A stretch of DNA of 64,000 bases from Variovorax sp. OV329 (GTDB lineage: Bacteria; Pseudomonadota; Gammaproteobacteria; Burkholderiales; Burkholderiaceae_C). The notes below the pieces were generated by a model, which did not search any database, was not told the origin of the DNA, and saw only the letters and a list, made by a program, of their open reading frames with translations. The translations under genes and the position numbers were made by a program. The stretch spans positions 1 through 64,000 of the forward strand of contig NZ_FOUG01000001.1 in NCBI RefSeq assembly GCF_900114785.1, in the 5' to 3' direction. Below are positions 18,966 to 27,940 of this stretch, one piece after another (within the stretch, counting starts at the first letter, position 1; every line of letters starts with the position of its first letter).

Positions 18966-20310
18966 AGAATCGGTCCCCGACACCGACCCGCCTCGCCCCA
19001 TCGACATGCCCGATGCGCAGGCGCTGGGCTGGTGGGCGCTGCAGTTCACGCCGCGCGTGGCCTGGGTGGACGAGGGCCTGCTGCTGGAGGTCTCGGCCTG
19101 CGAGCGGCTCTGGGGTGGCAAGCGTGCGCTGATGCGCGAGCTGGCGCGCCTCAACCCGGTGCCCGGCACCCGCATCCAGCAGGCGCAGGGCGCCACCAGC
19201 CTGGTGGCGCTGGCGCGGCTGCGCCTGTTCGCGCGCGGCGAAGCGCTGCCCGCCGAGCTGCCCGGCGGACTTCCGCTGGACACGCTCACTGCCGCCCGCG
19301 AGCACCTGGAGCTGCTGGCCCGCATGGGCTGCCGCAGCTGGGGCCAGGTCGATGCGCTGCCGCGCGGCGGCCTGGTGCGGCGATTCGGCGCCGGCCTGCG
19401 CGATGCGCTGGACATGGCCTGGGGCCGCCGCCCCGAGAGCTACCGCTGGCTGGAACTGCCCGAGGTGTTCGAGCAGAAGCTGGAGCTGCCCGCCCTGGCC
19501 GAGAGCGCGCCCGAGCTGCTGTGGTCGGCCAACCGACTGCTGGCCGGCCTGCAGATCTGGCTGCGGGCCCGGCAGCAGGGCGTGTTGGCGCTGGAGCTGC
19601 AATGGACGCTGGACCTGCGCCGCTTCAACGGCGTCGACCTGCCGCGCAACGAGCAGGTCGTGGTGCGCACCGCCCAGGCCACGCAGGACATGGCGCACCT
19701 GCGGCGCCTCTTGTCCGAACGCCTGGCGCTCATCCGGCTGGGCGCGCCGGCCAACTGGTTGCGCCTGCGCTCCATCGAGACCGTGCCCTGGGCCGGCGCC
19801 AGCACCAGCTTCCTGCCCGAGGACAACCGCAAGGGCGACAAGCTTCACGAACTGGTCGAGCGCCTGGGCGCGCGCCTGGGGCCCGACCAGGTGCTGGTGC
19901 CGGTGGCCCAGGCCGACCACCGGCCCGAGCGCATGCAGCGCTGGGCGCGCGCGACCACCACCGTCGCCGCGGCGGCACGCGGCCGCAAGAAGAGCGCTGC
20001 CAAGGCCGATGCACCGGCAAGCCCGTTGCAGCCGTCGGCGCCGGGCGCCCTGTACCCGCCCTGGCTGCTGCGCGAGCCCTTGCGGCTGGAGTTGCGCGAG
20101 GGCCATCCGCACTACCACGGCCGCCTGGCGAAGCTGGTCGGGCCGCAGCGGGTGGAGGCCGGCTGGTGGAACGAGGGCCAGCTCGCGGTGCGCGACTACT
20201 TCATCGCCGAGAGCCCCGGCGCGGGGCTGGTGTGGATCTACCGCGAGCGTTCCTCGGCCTGGCTGGCCGAGGAGGCACCGCGCTGGTTCCTGCAGGGCGT
20301 GTATGCCTGA
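18934..20310 (+). CDS. imuB: Y-family polymerase-like protein ImuB
   Basis: 458-residue relative of Y-family DNA polymerases. In known ImuB proteins the catalytic acidic residues are lost, and the protein acts as the sliding-clamp adaptor that brings ImuA and DnaE2 together. The palm/finger region is visible near the start (WALQFTPRVAWVDEGLLLEVSACERLWGGKRAL), the HhH-like segment is LARMGCRSWGQVDALPRGGLVRRFG, and the little-finger region follows. A lysine/alanine linker sits near residues 345-370. It overlaps dnaE2 by 8 nt. Confidence 0.88.
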   Translation: MHWIALRWSPEESVPDTDPPRPIDMPDAQALGWWALQFTPRVAWVDEGLLLEVSACERLWGGKRALMRELARLNPVPGTRIQQAQGATSLVALARLRLFARGEALPAELPGGLPLDTLTAAREHLELLARMGCRSWGQVDALPRGGLVRRFGAGLRDALDMAWGRRPESYRWLELPEVFEQKLELPALAESAPELLWSANRLLAGLQIWLRARQQGVLALELQWTLDLRRFNGVDLPRNEQVVVRTAQATQDMAHLRRLLSERLALIRLGAPANWLRLRSIETVPWAGASTSFLPEDNRKGDKLHELVERLGARLGPDQVLVPVAQADHRPERMQRWARATTTVAAAARGRKKSAAKADAPASPLQPSAPGALYPPWLLREPLRLELREGHPHYHGRLAKLVGPQRVEAGWWNEGQLAVRDYFIAESPGAGLVWIYRERSSAWLAEEAPRWFLQGVYA

Positions 20311-23300
20311 GCTCAGCGACAAGCAGCTGCGCGCGCGCCGCAAGCAGAAGAAGGTGGTCGAGCTGCCGCGCCGCCCGTCCGGCCCGCCCGCGCTGCCGGA
20401 CTATGCGGAGCTGCACTGCCTGTCCAACTTCAGCTTCCAGCGCGGCGCCTCGCATCCGGAGGAACTGGTGGAGCGCGCCTACCGGCTGGGCTACTCGGCC
20501 CTGGCCCTCACCGACGAATGCTCGGTGGCCGGCGTGGTGCGCGCCCACGTGGGCCTGCGCGAGCTGCGCGAGGCGCTGGACGAGTTCGACAAGGAACATC
20601 CCGAGCTGCCGCCGCAGCCGCGCAACGAGGCCTTCCGCTTCCTGCCGGGCAGCGAGTTCGACTTCGGCCACCTGAAGCTGGTGGCGCTGGCGCATGATCT
20701 GCAGGGCTGGGGCAACCTCTGCGAATTCATCACCGCCGCGCGCATGAGCGCGCCCAAGGGCGAGTACCACGTGAGCTGGGAAAGCAGCGACATCGCCTCG
20801 CTCACGCACTGCGAGATCCTGGTCACGCCCCGGCGCGTGAACGGCGGCATCGCCGACTTCGACGGCTTCTGCGCCGACCTGTCGCGCGCCCTCCAGCTCC
20901 ACGGCGAGCACCTGTGGCTCGCGGTCGAGCTGCCCAACGAGTTCGACGACGACCTGTGGCTGATGAACCTGCAGCGCGTGGGCGAGGCCACCGGCGTGCC
21001 GCTGCTGGCCAGCGGCGACGTGCACATGCACGCCCGCTCGCGCAAGCCATTGCAGGACGTGGCCACCGCGGTGCGCGAGGGCAAGTCCGTGGCCGAATGC
21101 GGCTTCGCGCTGCAGGCCAATGCAGAGCGCCACCTGCGCGCGCGCCTTCGCCTGGCGCAGCTCTACCCGCCCGAGCTGCTGGCCAACACGCAGGTGGCGG
21201 CCGCGCGCTGCCGCTTCGACCTGGACGTGATCCGCGAGCACTACAAGTACCCGCTGGAGAACGTGGCCGGCGGCGACACCCCGGCCCAGACGCTGGCGCG
21301 CAAGACCTGGGCGGGCGCGAAGCTGCGCTATCCCGCCGGCATCCCGCCCAAGGTGGACAAGCAGGTCCGGCACGAGCTCGCGCTCATCACCGAGATGCAG
21401 TACGAGATGTTCTTCCTCACGGTGGAAGACATCGTGGCCTTCGCCAGGAGCCGGAACATCCTGTGCCAGGGCCGCGGCTCCTCGGCCAACTCGGCGGTGT
21501 GCTATTGCCTGGGCATCACCGCCATCGACCCCGAAAAGGGCACCTTGCTCTTCGAGCGCTTCATGAGCCGCGAGCGGCGCGAGCCGCCGGACATCGACGT
21601 GGACTTCGAGCACCAGCGGCGCGAGGAAGTCATCCAGTACATCTACGGCAAGTACGGCCGCGAGCGCGCCGCCATCGCGGCCGTGGTCATCTGCTGGCGC
21701 TCGCGCAGCGCCCTGCGCGACGTGGGCAAGGCACTGGGCATCCACGAGCGCCTGGTGGACGAGTTCGCCAAGGACCACTACTGGTTCAGTGACAAGCTGC
21801 TCACCGACCGACTGCAGGAGGCGCAGGCGCGCTGCGGCGTGCAAGAGAACGACGAGTTCAAGCTCACGCAGTGGCTGGAGCTCACGCAGACTCTCAAGGG
21901 CTTTCCGCGGCACCTGAGCCAGCACGTGGGCGGCTTCGTGCTCACCCAGTCGCGGCTCACGCGGCTGGTGCCGGTGGAGAACGCGGCCATGAAGGAGCGC
22001 TCCATCATCCAGTGGGAGAAGGACGACCTGGAGGCCATGGGCATGCTCAAGGTCGACGTGCTGGCGCTGGGCATGCTCAGCGCCATCCGCCGCGCGCTGG
22101 ACCTGCGCGCCCACTGGCGCAATACGCCCATGGCCATCTACCAGGTACCGCAGGCCGACGAGAAGGTCTTCGACATGATCTGCGCGGCCGACACCATCGG
22201 CGTGTTCCAGATCGAGAGCCGCGCCCAGATGTCCATGCTGCCGCGCCTGCGTCCGCGCTGCTACGAGGACCTGGTGATCGAGGTGGCCATCGTGCGTCCC
22301 GGCCCGATCCAGGGCGGCATGGTGCATCCGTACCTGAAGAACCGCGAGAAGCTGCGGCGCGGCGAGGAAGTGCCCGAGCCTTATCCGGCGCTGCGGCCCG
22401 CGCTGGGCCGCACCCTTGGCGTGCCCATCTTCCAGGAGCAGGTGATGCAGATCGCCATGATCGCCGCCGAGTTCAGCGCCGACCAGGCCGACCGCCTGCG
22501 CCGTTCCATGGCCGCGTGGAAGCGCAAGGGCGGCATCGAGAAGTTCTACGTGCCGCTGGTGCAGGGCATGATCGACCGCGGCTACGCGCCCGAGTTCGCC
22601 GAGGGCATCTTCCAGCAGGTGCTGGGCTTCGGCGAGTACGGCTTTCCGGAAAGCCACGCGGCCAGCTTCGCGCTGCTGGTGTATGTGAGCGCGTGGATCA
22701 AGCTGCACGAGCCCGCCTGCTTCCTGGCGGCCTTGCTCGACTCGCAGCCCATGGGCTTCTATTCACCTTCGCAACTGGTACAGGACGCGCGCCGCCACGG
22801 TGTGGAAGTGCGGGCGGTGGACGTGGTGCACAGCGAGCTCGACTGCACCCTGGAGCAACCCGGCCCGCAACTGCCGCCTGTGGATGCGCGCCATGCAGAT
22901 CGCCATGGCGACGGCCCGCAGCCCGCGCTGCGACTTGGCCTGCGCCGCGTGGCCAGCCTGAGCGAGGCGGGCGCCGAACGCATCGTGAAGGCGCGCGAAC
23001 AGCGTCGCTTCACCAGCACCGAGGACCTGGCCCTTCGCGCCGAACTCGATGCGCGCGACATGGGCGCGCTGGCCGCGGCCGATGCGCTCGCCTCGCTCTC
23101 GGGCCACCGCCGCCAGCAGGTGTGGGACGCGACCGCGCAGCGCCGCGCGCCGGCCCTGCTCAAGGGCGTGCCCGTGGAGGAAGCATCGCTGGCCCTGCCG
23201 GCTGCCCCCGAGGGAGAGGAGATCGTGGGCGACTACGCCTCGCTGGGCTTCACCCTGCGGCGCCATCCGCTGGCGCTGCTGCGTCCGCGCCTGGCCCGCC

Positions 23301-23644
23301 TGCGCCTGGCCAGCGCGGCGCAGCTGCACGACCTGGAAAGCGGCCAGACGGTGCGCGCCTGCGGCATCGTCATGGGCCGCCAACGGCCGGGAACGGCCAA
23401 CAACACCATGTTCGTCACGCTGGAGGACGAGACCGGCAACATCAACGTGATCGTCTGGGAGCGCGTGGCCGAGGACTGGCGCGAGCCTCTGCTCAAGGCG
23501 AAGCTGCTGGCGGTGCAGGGCACCTGGCAGCGCGACGTGGACAGCGGCGGCGAGGTGCGCCACGTGGTGGCCACCGGCTTCAGGGACCTCACGCCGCTGC
23601 TGGGTCGGCTGGCGGAGGCCAGCCGCAGCCGGGACTTCCACTAG
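20303..23644 (+). CDS. dnaE2: Error-prone DNA polymerase DnaE2 (ImuC)
   Basis: 1113-residue C-family polymerase, the catalytic subunit of the ImuABC mutasome. The N-terminal PHP domain starts with ELHCLSNFSFQRGASHPEEL, which is the DnaE2 form of the motif. The active-site acidic residues are in PPDIDVDFEHQRREEVI. The thumb/fingers contain GRGSSANSAVCYCLGIT, and the OB-fold near the C-terminus is GNINVIVWERVAEDWREPL. The ATG at 20303 overlaps imuB's end; the longer frame is a shadow of imuB. It is co-expressed from the upstream LexA-controlled promoter. Confidence 0.93.
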   Translation: MPELSDKQLRARRKQKKVVELPRRPSGPPALPDYAELHCLSNFSFQRGASHPEELVERAYRLGYSALALTDECSVAGVVRAHVGLRELREALDEFDKEHPELPPQPRNEAFRFLPGSEFDFGHLKLVALAHDLQGWGNLCEFITAARMSAPKGEYHVSWESSDIASLTHCEILVTPRRVNGGIADFDGFCADLSRALQLHGEHLWLAVELPNEFDDDLWLMNLQRVGEATGVPLLASGDVHMHARSRKPLQDVATAVREGKSVAECGFALQANAERHLRARLRLAQLYPPELLANTQVAAARCRFDLDVIREHYKYPLENVAGGDTPAQTLARKTWAGAKLRYPAGIPPKVDKQVRHELALITEMQYEMFFLTVEDIVAFARSRNILCQGRGSSANSAVCYCLGITAIDPEKGTLLFERFMSRERREPPDIDVDFEHQRREEVIQYIYGKYGRERAAIAAVVICWRSRSALRDVGKALGIHERLVDEFAKDHYWFSDKLLTDRLQEAQARCGVQENDEFKLTQWLELTQTLKGFPRHLSQHVGGFVLTQSRLTRLVPVENAAMKERSIIQWEKDDLEAMGMLKVDVLALGMLSAIRRALDLRAHWRNTPMAIYQVPQADEKVFDMICAADTIGVFQIESRAQMSMLPRLRPRCYEDLVIEVAIVRPGPIQGGMVHPYLKNREKLRRGEEVPEPYPALRPALGRTLGVPIFQEQVMQIAMIAAEFSADQADRLRRSMAAWKRKGGIEKFYVPLVQGMIDRGYAPEFAEGIFQQVLGFGEYGFPESHAASFALLVYVSAWIKLHEPACFLAALLDSQPMGFYSPSQLVQDARRHGVEVRAVDVVHSELDCTLEQPGPQLPPVDARHADRHGDGPQPALRLGLRRVASLSEAGAERIVKAREQRRFTSTEDLALRAELDARDMGALAAADALASLSGHRRQQVWDATAQRRAPALLKGVPVEEASLALPAAPEGEEIVGDYASLGFTLRRHPLALLRPRLARLRLASAAQLHDLESGQTVRACGIVMGRQRPGTANNTMFVTLEDETGNINVIVWERVAEDWREPLLKAKLLAVQGTWQRDVDSGGEVRHVVATGFRDLTPLLGRLAEASRSRDFH

Positions 23645-23661
23645 CCGCTAACCTTCCACGA

Positions 23662-24393
23662 ATGTCCGAGATCCCCTTCGGCCGCCTGCACGCGCGCCGC
23701 CTGCGCGAGATGTACCGCAGTGCGGGCTGGCCCTGCTGCGACGGCATCGAGATCGAACTGCTGGCCGCCGGCCTGCTGGAACGGGTGCGTTCCGCCGAGG
23801 GCCACGAGACGCTGCGCGTGAGCGACGCCGGCATCGCCCGCATCGCCGACACCCTGGGCACCAACCGCGCGGTGATGACCTCGCACGAGGCGCTGGTGGA
23901 GCAGGTGGCGCGCGAGATGACCCGCGCCGGCCGCGTCGCCTGGCGCGGCCTGATGCTGCGCGCACGCGTGGGTGGCGCCACGCCCGAAGACCCGGCGCGC
24001 TGGTGCATGGCCAAGCCGGATGTCTTCTCCATCCGCAACACCAGCGTGGAAGCCTATGCCCATCCCATCGTCCACGAGATCAAGGTGCGCCGCGCCGACC
24101 TGCTGGCCGACTTGAAGAAGCCCGACAAGCGCGCCGCCTACCTCGACCTGGGTGGCGAGTGCTGGTACGTGCTGGGCTGCGACGCCAGAGGCAAGCCGAT
24201 TGCCAGGGCGGAGGAAATCCCGGCCGAGTGCGGCGTGCTGATTGCCCAGGAAGGCCGGCTGACGGTGGAGCGCGCCGCCCAGCACCGCGAGCTCGAGCGG
24301 CTGCCCTTCCAGGTGTGGCTGGCGCTGGCCAAGGCCCAACCGGTGCCCGGTTTCGACGAGGAAGCACAGGGCCTCCTCAACGGAGAGGAGTGA
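23662..24393 (+). CDS. PD-(D/E)XK nuclease-like protein next to the imu cassette
   Basis: 243 residues, not firmly recognised. The middle resembles the MmcB-type PD-(D/E)XK fold: CMAKPDVFSIRNT, then VHEIKVRRADLLADLKKPDKRAAY and a GGECWYVLG strand, so Asp and Glu-x-Lys could form the active site. The N-terminal 90 residues look like a winged-helix module (RLREMYRSAG..., VSDAGIARIADTLG). It starts 17 nt after dnaE2 on the same strand, so it probably shares the SOS-controlled transcript. MmcB in other bacteria is a DNA-repair protein linked to ImuBC-dependent mutagenesis, which makes the link attractive but unproven. Confidence 0.6.
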   Translation: MSEIPFGRLHARRLREMYRSAGWPCCDGIEIELLAAGLLERVRSAEGHETLRVSDAGIARIADTLGTNRAVMTSHEALVEQVAREMTRAGRVAWRGLMLRARVGGATPEDPARWCMAKPDVFSIRNTSVEAYAHPIVHEIKVRRADLLADLKKPDKRAAYLDLGGECWYVLGCDARGKPIARAEEIPAECGVLIAQEGRLTVERAAQHRELERLPFQVWLALAKAQPVPGFDEEAQGLLNGEE

Positions 24394-24469
24394 AGCGGTA
24401 ATAAGTCTCGAAATCCGGGGGATGCACAAATAGACACGGACGTTAAAAGTAATGACAATGGGTTACACC

Positions 24470-24664
24470 ATGTCTCAAGACCGCAACCCGTATTACGACT
24501 CCGTCCGCGACAAGCCGGACCGCTCCGAATTCGCCTCCTTGCGCATGGACATCCAGCAGTCGCGCCGCCCGAAGTCTTCCGGCCGCGGCTGGGTGCAGAT
24601 CGCACTGTGGGTGGTCGGCCTCGTGATCCTCGCTGCCGTCGTCAAGCGCTTCCTGCTTCACTGA
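24470..24664 (+). CDS. Small single-helix membrane protein
   Basis: 64 residues beginning MSQDRNPYYDSVRDKPDRSE with a C-terminal transmembrane helix (WVQIALWVVGLVILAAVV) and a short basic end KRFLLH. It would sit with its N-terminal domain in the cytoplasm, tail-anchored. Two in-frame ATGs lie upstream (24452, 24458). No ribosome site settles the choice; I prefer 24470 because hydrophilic sequence begins there. The segment RMDIQQSRRPKSSGRG is basic. Function unknown. Confidence 0.6.
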   Translation: MSQDRNPYYDSVRDKPDRSEFASLRMDIQQSRRPKSSGRGWVQIALWVVGLVILAAVVKRFLLH

Positions 24665-24683
24665 CTGGCCTTAAGCTTCGCCG

Positions 24684-25253
24684 ATGACCAGACTCATCGG
24701 CATCTCCGGCGCCCTGCGTCGCGCATCCTTCAACACCGCCCTCCTGAACGCCGCCATCGAGCTGGCCCCTGCAGGCGTCGAGCTGGTGGCGGGTTCCATC
24801 CGTGGCATTCCCCTGTACGACGGCGACCTCGAGGCCGCCGAAGGCATTCCGCCGGCCGCCGCCCAGCTCAAGGACCAGATCGCCGCGGCCGACGGCCTGG
24901 TGTTGTTCACCCCCGAATACAACAACGGGATTCCGGGCGTGTTCAAGAACGCCATCGACTGGCTCAGTCGCCCGGCCACCGACATCCCTCGCGTGTTCGG
25001 TGGCAAGCCGGTGGCCATCTGCGGGGCTTCGCCGGGGCCTTACGGCACCCTGATCAGCCAGACCGCCTGGCTGCCGGTGCTGCGCACGCTGCAGGCCGAC
25101 ACCTGGGCCGGCGGCCGCCTTGCGGTGGCACGTGCCAATACCTTGATGGATGCCCAGGGAAAGCTGTCGGATGAGGCCACGCGCACGCGGCTGGCGAAGT
25201 TCATTGCGGACTTCGCGGCCTACGTGCAGGCCAGGCAGCCGGCTCAGTCGTAG
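24684..25253 (+). CDS. NAD(P)H-dependent FMN reductase
   Basis: 189-residue flavodoxin-like oxidoreductase of the NADPH-dependent FMN reductase family, homodimeric enzymes that reduce flavins, quinones or chromate. GISGALRRASFNTALL is the phosphate loop binding FMN. The signature FTPEYNNGIPGVFKNAIDWLSRP is complete and precedes GKPVAICGASPGPYGTLISQ. Start follows a small intergenic gap of 19 nt. Its 3' end overlaps the convergent secreted-protein gene by 10 nt. Confidence 0.88.
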   Translation: MTRLIGISGALRRASFNTALLNAAIELAPAGVELVAGSIRGIPLYDGDLEAAEGIPPAAAQLKDQIAAADGLVLFTPEYNNGIPGVFKNAIDWLSRPATDIPRVFGGKPVAICGASPGPYGTLISQTAWLPVLRTLQADTWAGGRLAVARANTLMDAQGKLSDEATRTRLAKFIADFAAYVQARQPAQS

Positions 25254-25654
25254 CTGACTTCGGCCACCGCCTGCGCATCCGGCGCGCGGGTGTCCGAGTT
25301 GGCGAAGGCGTTTCCCTTGCGGAACCAGTAGCGGCAGCCGGAGCGACCCAGCATGTTCACGCACATCTGGCCGTCGTCGCGCAGTGTCCAGGTGCCCGAG
25401 GCACTGCCAAGGCCGTTGCGGCTGACCGCCTCCACGCGGCCGTCGGGATGGAATTCCCAGTGCGAGAGCTTGCCGCTCGCCACGTTCTTCGACAGGATGC
25501 CGTGCCCGACGATCTGCGTCTGGATCTCGGGCTTGCTGAGGTAGCTGCGCTCGTCATCGGATGCAGCCTGCGCCGGCGCGGTCACGGCCCATGCACTGGC
25601 CGCCAGCGACAGCACGGCGACCAGGCGGACCAGGGGGCGTTGGGCGAATGACAT
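25244..25654 (-). CDS. Secreted small protein with a C-terminal beta domain
   Basis: 136 residues with a clear Sec signal peptide (LVRLVAVLSLAASAWAV...), probable cleavage after AQA near residue 30. The mature part has HWEFHPDGRVEAVSRNGLG, then SGTWTLRDDGQMCVNMLG and CRYWFRKGNAF, a strand-rich pattern seen in DUF995-like envelope proteins. Two cysteines of the mature form (in QMCVN and SGCRY) could pair. Function unknown. Convergent with the FMN reductase. Confidence 0.6.
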   Translation of the reverse strand: MSFAQRPLVRLVAVLSLAASAWAVTAPAQAASDDERSYLSKPEIQTQIVGHGILSKNVASGKLSHWEFHPDGRVEAVSRNGLGSASGTWTLRDDGQMCVNMLGRSGCRYWFRKGNAFANSDTRAPDAQAVAEVSYD

Positions 25655-25775
25655 GGCGCTAACTCCGGTGTGAGGAGACCGCGATGCCGGTTGCGCGTCT
25701 CATGGACGCGAATCTACGCAAGAGACTGCCCGGCGTGGAGTGCGCATTGCACCGCCGCAAAGTGACATTTTCACG

Positions 25776-26162
25776 TCAGGCCGCGCGGGCCGTCGGATCG
25801 CCCAGGTCCTTGTTCAGCCGCGCCGCCTCGCGGGCCAGCTTCAGCGCCCTGGCCGGCGCGATGGCCATGCCCTCGCGCAGCTCCAGCGTGGCCATCTCGA
25901 ACTTGCCGCCCGGACGCAGGCCGGGCTCGATCTCACGCAACCGCCGGCCGCGCCAGAAGCCGAAGAGCACACGCGCCTCCTCGGCCCGGATCAGCAGCAC
26001 CGGGCCGTTCGAGAAATAGACCAGGTGCCCCCACTTGATGCGCTCATCGCCCAGGCCGGCGGAACGCACGGCGTCGCGCAGCGCCACGACCAGCGCATGG
26101 CGCCAGCCGTCGAGCGCGGCCACGTAGGCATCGGGCGATTCGGCGGCGGGGCTTTTCTGCAT
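25776..26162 (-). CDS. DUF1801 (YdhG-like) protein
   Basis: 128-residue cytoplasmic protein of the DUF1801 type. The pattern is WRHALVVALRDAVRSAGLGDERIKWGHLVYF, then VLLIRAEEARVLFGFWRGRRL and GKFEMATLELREGM. DUF1801 proteins share the fold of YjbR/CyaY-like domains and have no proven activity. It lies alone on the minus strand. Confidence 0.75.
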   Translation of the reverse strand: MQKSPAAESPDAYVAALDGWRHALVVALRDAVRSAGLGDERIKWGHLVYFSNGPVLLIRAEEARVLFGFWRGRRLREIEPGLRPGGKFEMATLELREGMAIAPARALKLAREAARLNKDLGDPTARAA

Positions 26163-26212
26163 GCGTGGCTCCTGGAGAAGAGGCCGCGCAGATTAGCAGG
26201 ATGGTCGCTGTT

Positions 26213-26920
26213 TCAGGCCGGCGCCATGCCATGCCGGCGCTTGGACTCGTCGCAGGCGGGCGATGCGAGAAAGCCGAGCAGGGCGCGCGCCGCCTCGGGT
26301 CGTGCCCCTGCGGTGCAGATGGCACCGCTGAAGACTGTGTCGATCCGGATGGGTTCGGGCAACGGTCCCAGCAGTTCGATGCCCGGCAGGCCGATCAGCT
26401 CGCTGAGCTGCTGGAAACCCAGCGTCGCTTCGCCGCGCGCCAGCAGCGTACCCACCGGCACGCCGGAAGGCGCCTGCAGCAGCCGGTTGCGCAACTGCTC
26501 GCCGACGCCCCAGCGCTGGAACAGCTCCAGCAGCGCGACGCCACTCGGGCCGGTGGAGTAGGCGATGCGGGGGGCCGCCAGCACGGCCGCGCGCACGGCC
26601 GCTTCGCTGGAAAGATCGGGCCGTAGGGCCCCCGCCGGCACGGCCGCCGCGACGCCCGACGTCACCAGAGCGGTTTGACTGGTCGGGTCCACCTTGCCAG
26701 CGGCCGCCAGCCTTGCGATGGCATCGGCCGCGAGGAAGACCACGTCGAAGGGCTCGTCCGCCGACACCCGCTTGGCCGCGTCGACACCGCCTGCGGCCTC
26801 GATGTCGATTGCGATGCCACTGCGCTGCGCGTACTCGGCGCAAAGCTCGGCCAGCAGACCGCGCGTGGCCATGGAACAGATGCCGCGGATGTCGGTGTTG
26901 CCCATCGCAATGGAGTTCAT
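26213..26920 (-). CDS. ModA-like substrate-binding protein without a signal peptide
   Basis: 235 residues with the solute-binding fold of ModA-type proteins (PF13531): LAELCAEYAQRSGIAIDIEAAG, then DVVFLAADAIARLAAAGKVD, and LGFQQLSELIGLPGIELLGPLP. The usual N-terminal export signal is absent; the frame begins MNSIAMGNTDIRGICSMATR and goes straight into the first strand. It could act in the cytoplasm as a ligand-sensing protein, or its real start could be lost. It is the last gene of the gallate cluster, 11 nt after the Bug receptor. I see no permease or ATPase partner. Confidence 0.7.
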   Translation of the reverse strand: MNSIAMGNTDIRGICSMATRGLLAELCAEYAQRSGIAIDIEAAGGVDAAKRVSADEPFDVVFLAADAIARLAAAGKVDPTSQTALVTSGVAAAVPAGALRPDLSSEAAVRAAVLAAPRIAYSTGPSGVALLELFQRWGVGEQLRNRLLQAPSGVPVGTLLARGEATLGFQQLSELIGLPGIELLGPLPEPIRIDTVFSGAICTAGARPEAARALLGFLASPACDESKRRHGMAPA

Positions 26921-26931
26921 TCGCGAAGGAG

Positions 26932-27912
26932 TCAATCGGGCTGGATGCCCGCTTCGCGGATCAGCTGGCCATAGCGCGCGGCCTCGCTCTTGATCAGCTT
27001 GTCGAACTGGGCGGTGGGGCCGGGCAGGGGAATGCCGCCCGCGGCGGCGAGTTGCTCGCGCACCTCGCGCGACTCGATGGCCTTCTGCACGGCCTCGTGC
27101 AGCTTCGCGACGATGGGCTGCGGCAGCCCCGCGGGGCCGAAGAAGCCGTACCAGACGCTGGCCTCGAAGCCCGGGTAGCCCGACTCGGCCACCGTGGGCA
27201 CGTTGGGCAGCACGCCGCTGCGCTCGGGGCTCATCACCGCCAGCACGCGCAGCTTTCCGGCCTTGGCCAGCGGCGCAGCCTCCAGCGCGTTGACCGCCAC
27301 GATCTCGGTGTGGCCGCCGATGGTGTCGGTGAGCGCCTGCGAGCCGCCCTTGTAGGGCACGTGGCGCAGCTGGATGCCGGCCGTGTGCGCGAACAGCTCC
27401 ATCGCCAGGTGCGGCGTGGAGCCATTGCCCGGCGTGGCCAGGCTGAGGGCGTTGGGCCTGCCCTTGGCCGCGGTCACCAGTTGCGCCAGGCTCTTGAGCT
27501 CGCCGTCTTCGCGGGTGGCGAACACCACCGGCACGCGGCCCACCAGGGACACCGGCGTGATGTCCTTGGCCAGGTCGTAGGGCGCGGGCTTGAACAGCGA
27601 CGGATTCACTGCCAGTGCGTTGGCCGCCAGCATCAGCGTGTAGCCGTCGGGCGCGGCGCCGGTGACCGACTTCACCGCGATGTTGGTGCCGGCCCCCGGC
27701 TTGTTGTCCACGATCACGGGCTGGCCGAGTTGCGCGGCAAGCTGCTGACCCACAGTTCGCGCGATCAGGTCCACCGCGCCGCCGGCGCTGTAGCCCACCA
27801 CCACGCGGATGGGCCGGGTGGGCCAGGCATCGGCCGCGCAAGCAGCGAGAGAAGAAGCGAGCAGGCCCGCGCCCAGGCAGGCGGCGGCGACTTTGCGAAC
27901 AAGCGATGTCAT
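26932..27912 (-). CDS. Bug-family (TctC-like) periplasmic receptor
   Basis: 326-residue tripartite tricarboxylate transporter receptor with a Sec signal peptide (MTSLVRKVAAACLGAGLLAS). Family landmarks are WPTRPIRVVVGYSAGGAVDLIAR, PVIVDNKPGAGTNIAVKSV and LRHVPYKGGSQALTDTIGG. AAGGA precedes the ATG. The membrane partners TctA/TctB are absent nearby, as is usual for the expanded Bug set of Burkholderiales. Being inside the gallate operon, it may bind gallate or a related aromatic acid (inference). Confidence 0.88.
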   Translation of the reverse strand: MTSLVRKVAAACLGAGLLASSLAACAADAWPTRPIRVVVGYSAGGAVDLIARTVGQQLAAQLGQPVIVDNKPGAGTNIAVKSVTGAAPDGYTLMLAANALAVNPSLFKPAPYDLAKDITPVSLVGRVPVVFATREDGELKSLAQLVTAAKGRPNALSLATPGNGSTPHLAMELFAHTAGIQLRHVPYKGGSQALTDTIGGHTEIVAVNALEAAPLAKAGKLRVLAVMSPERSGVLPNVPTVAESGYPGFEASVWYGFFGPAGLPQPIVAKLHEAVQKAIESREVREQLAAAGGIPLPGPTAQFDKLIKSEAARYGQLIREAGIQPD

Positions 27913-27940
27913 GGGATGTCCTTGGTCTGGAAGTTCTTGA

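Noticed and set aside
20201..22708. 835-residue minus-strand frame opposite dnaE2
   Set aside because: Shadow of the polymerase; composition dominated by His, Gln and Arg from reverse codons.
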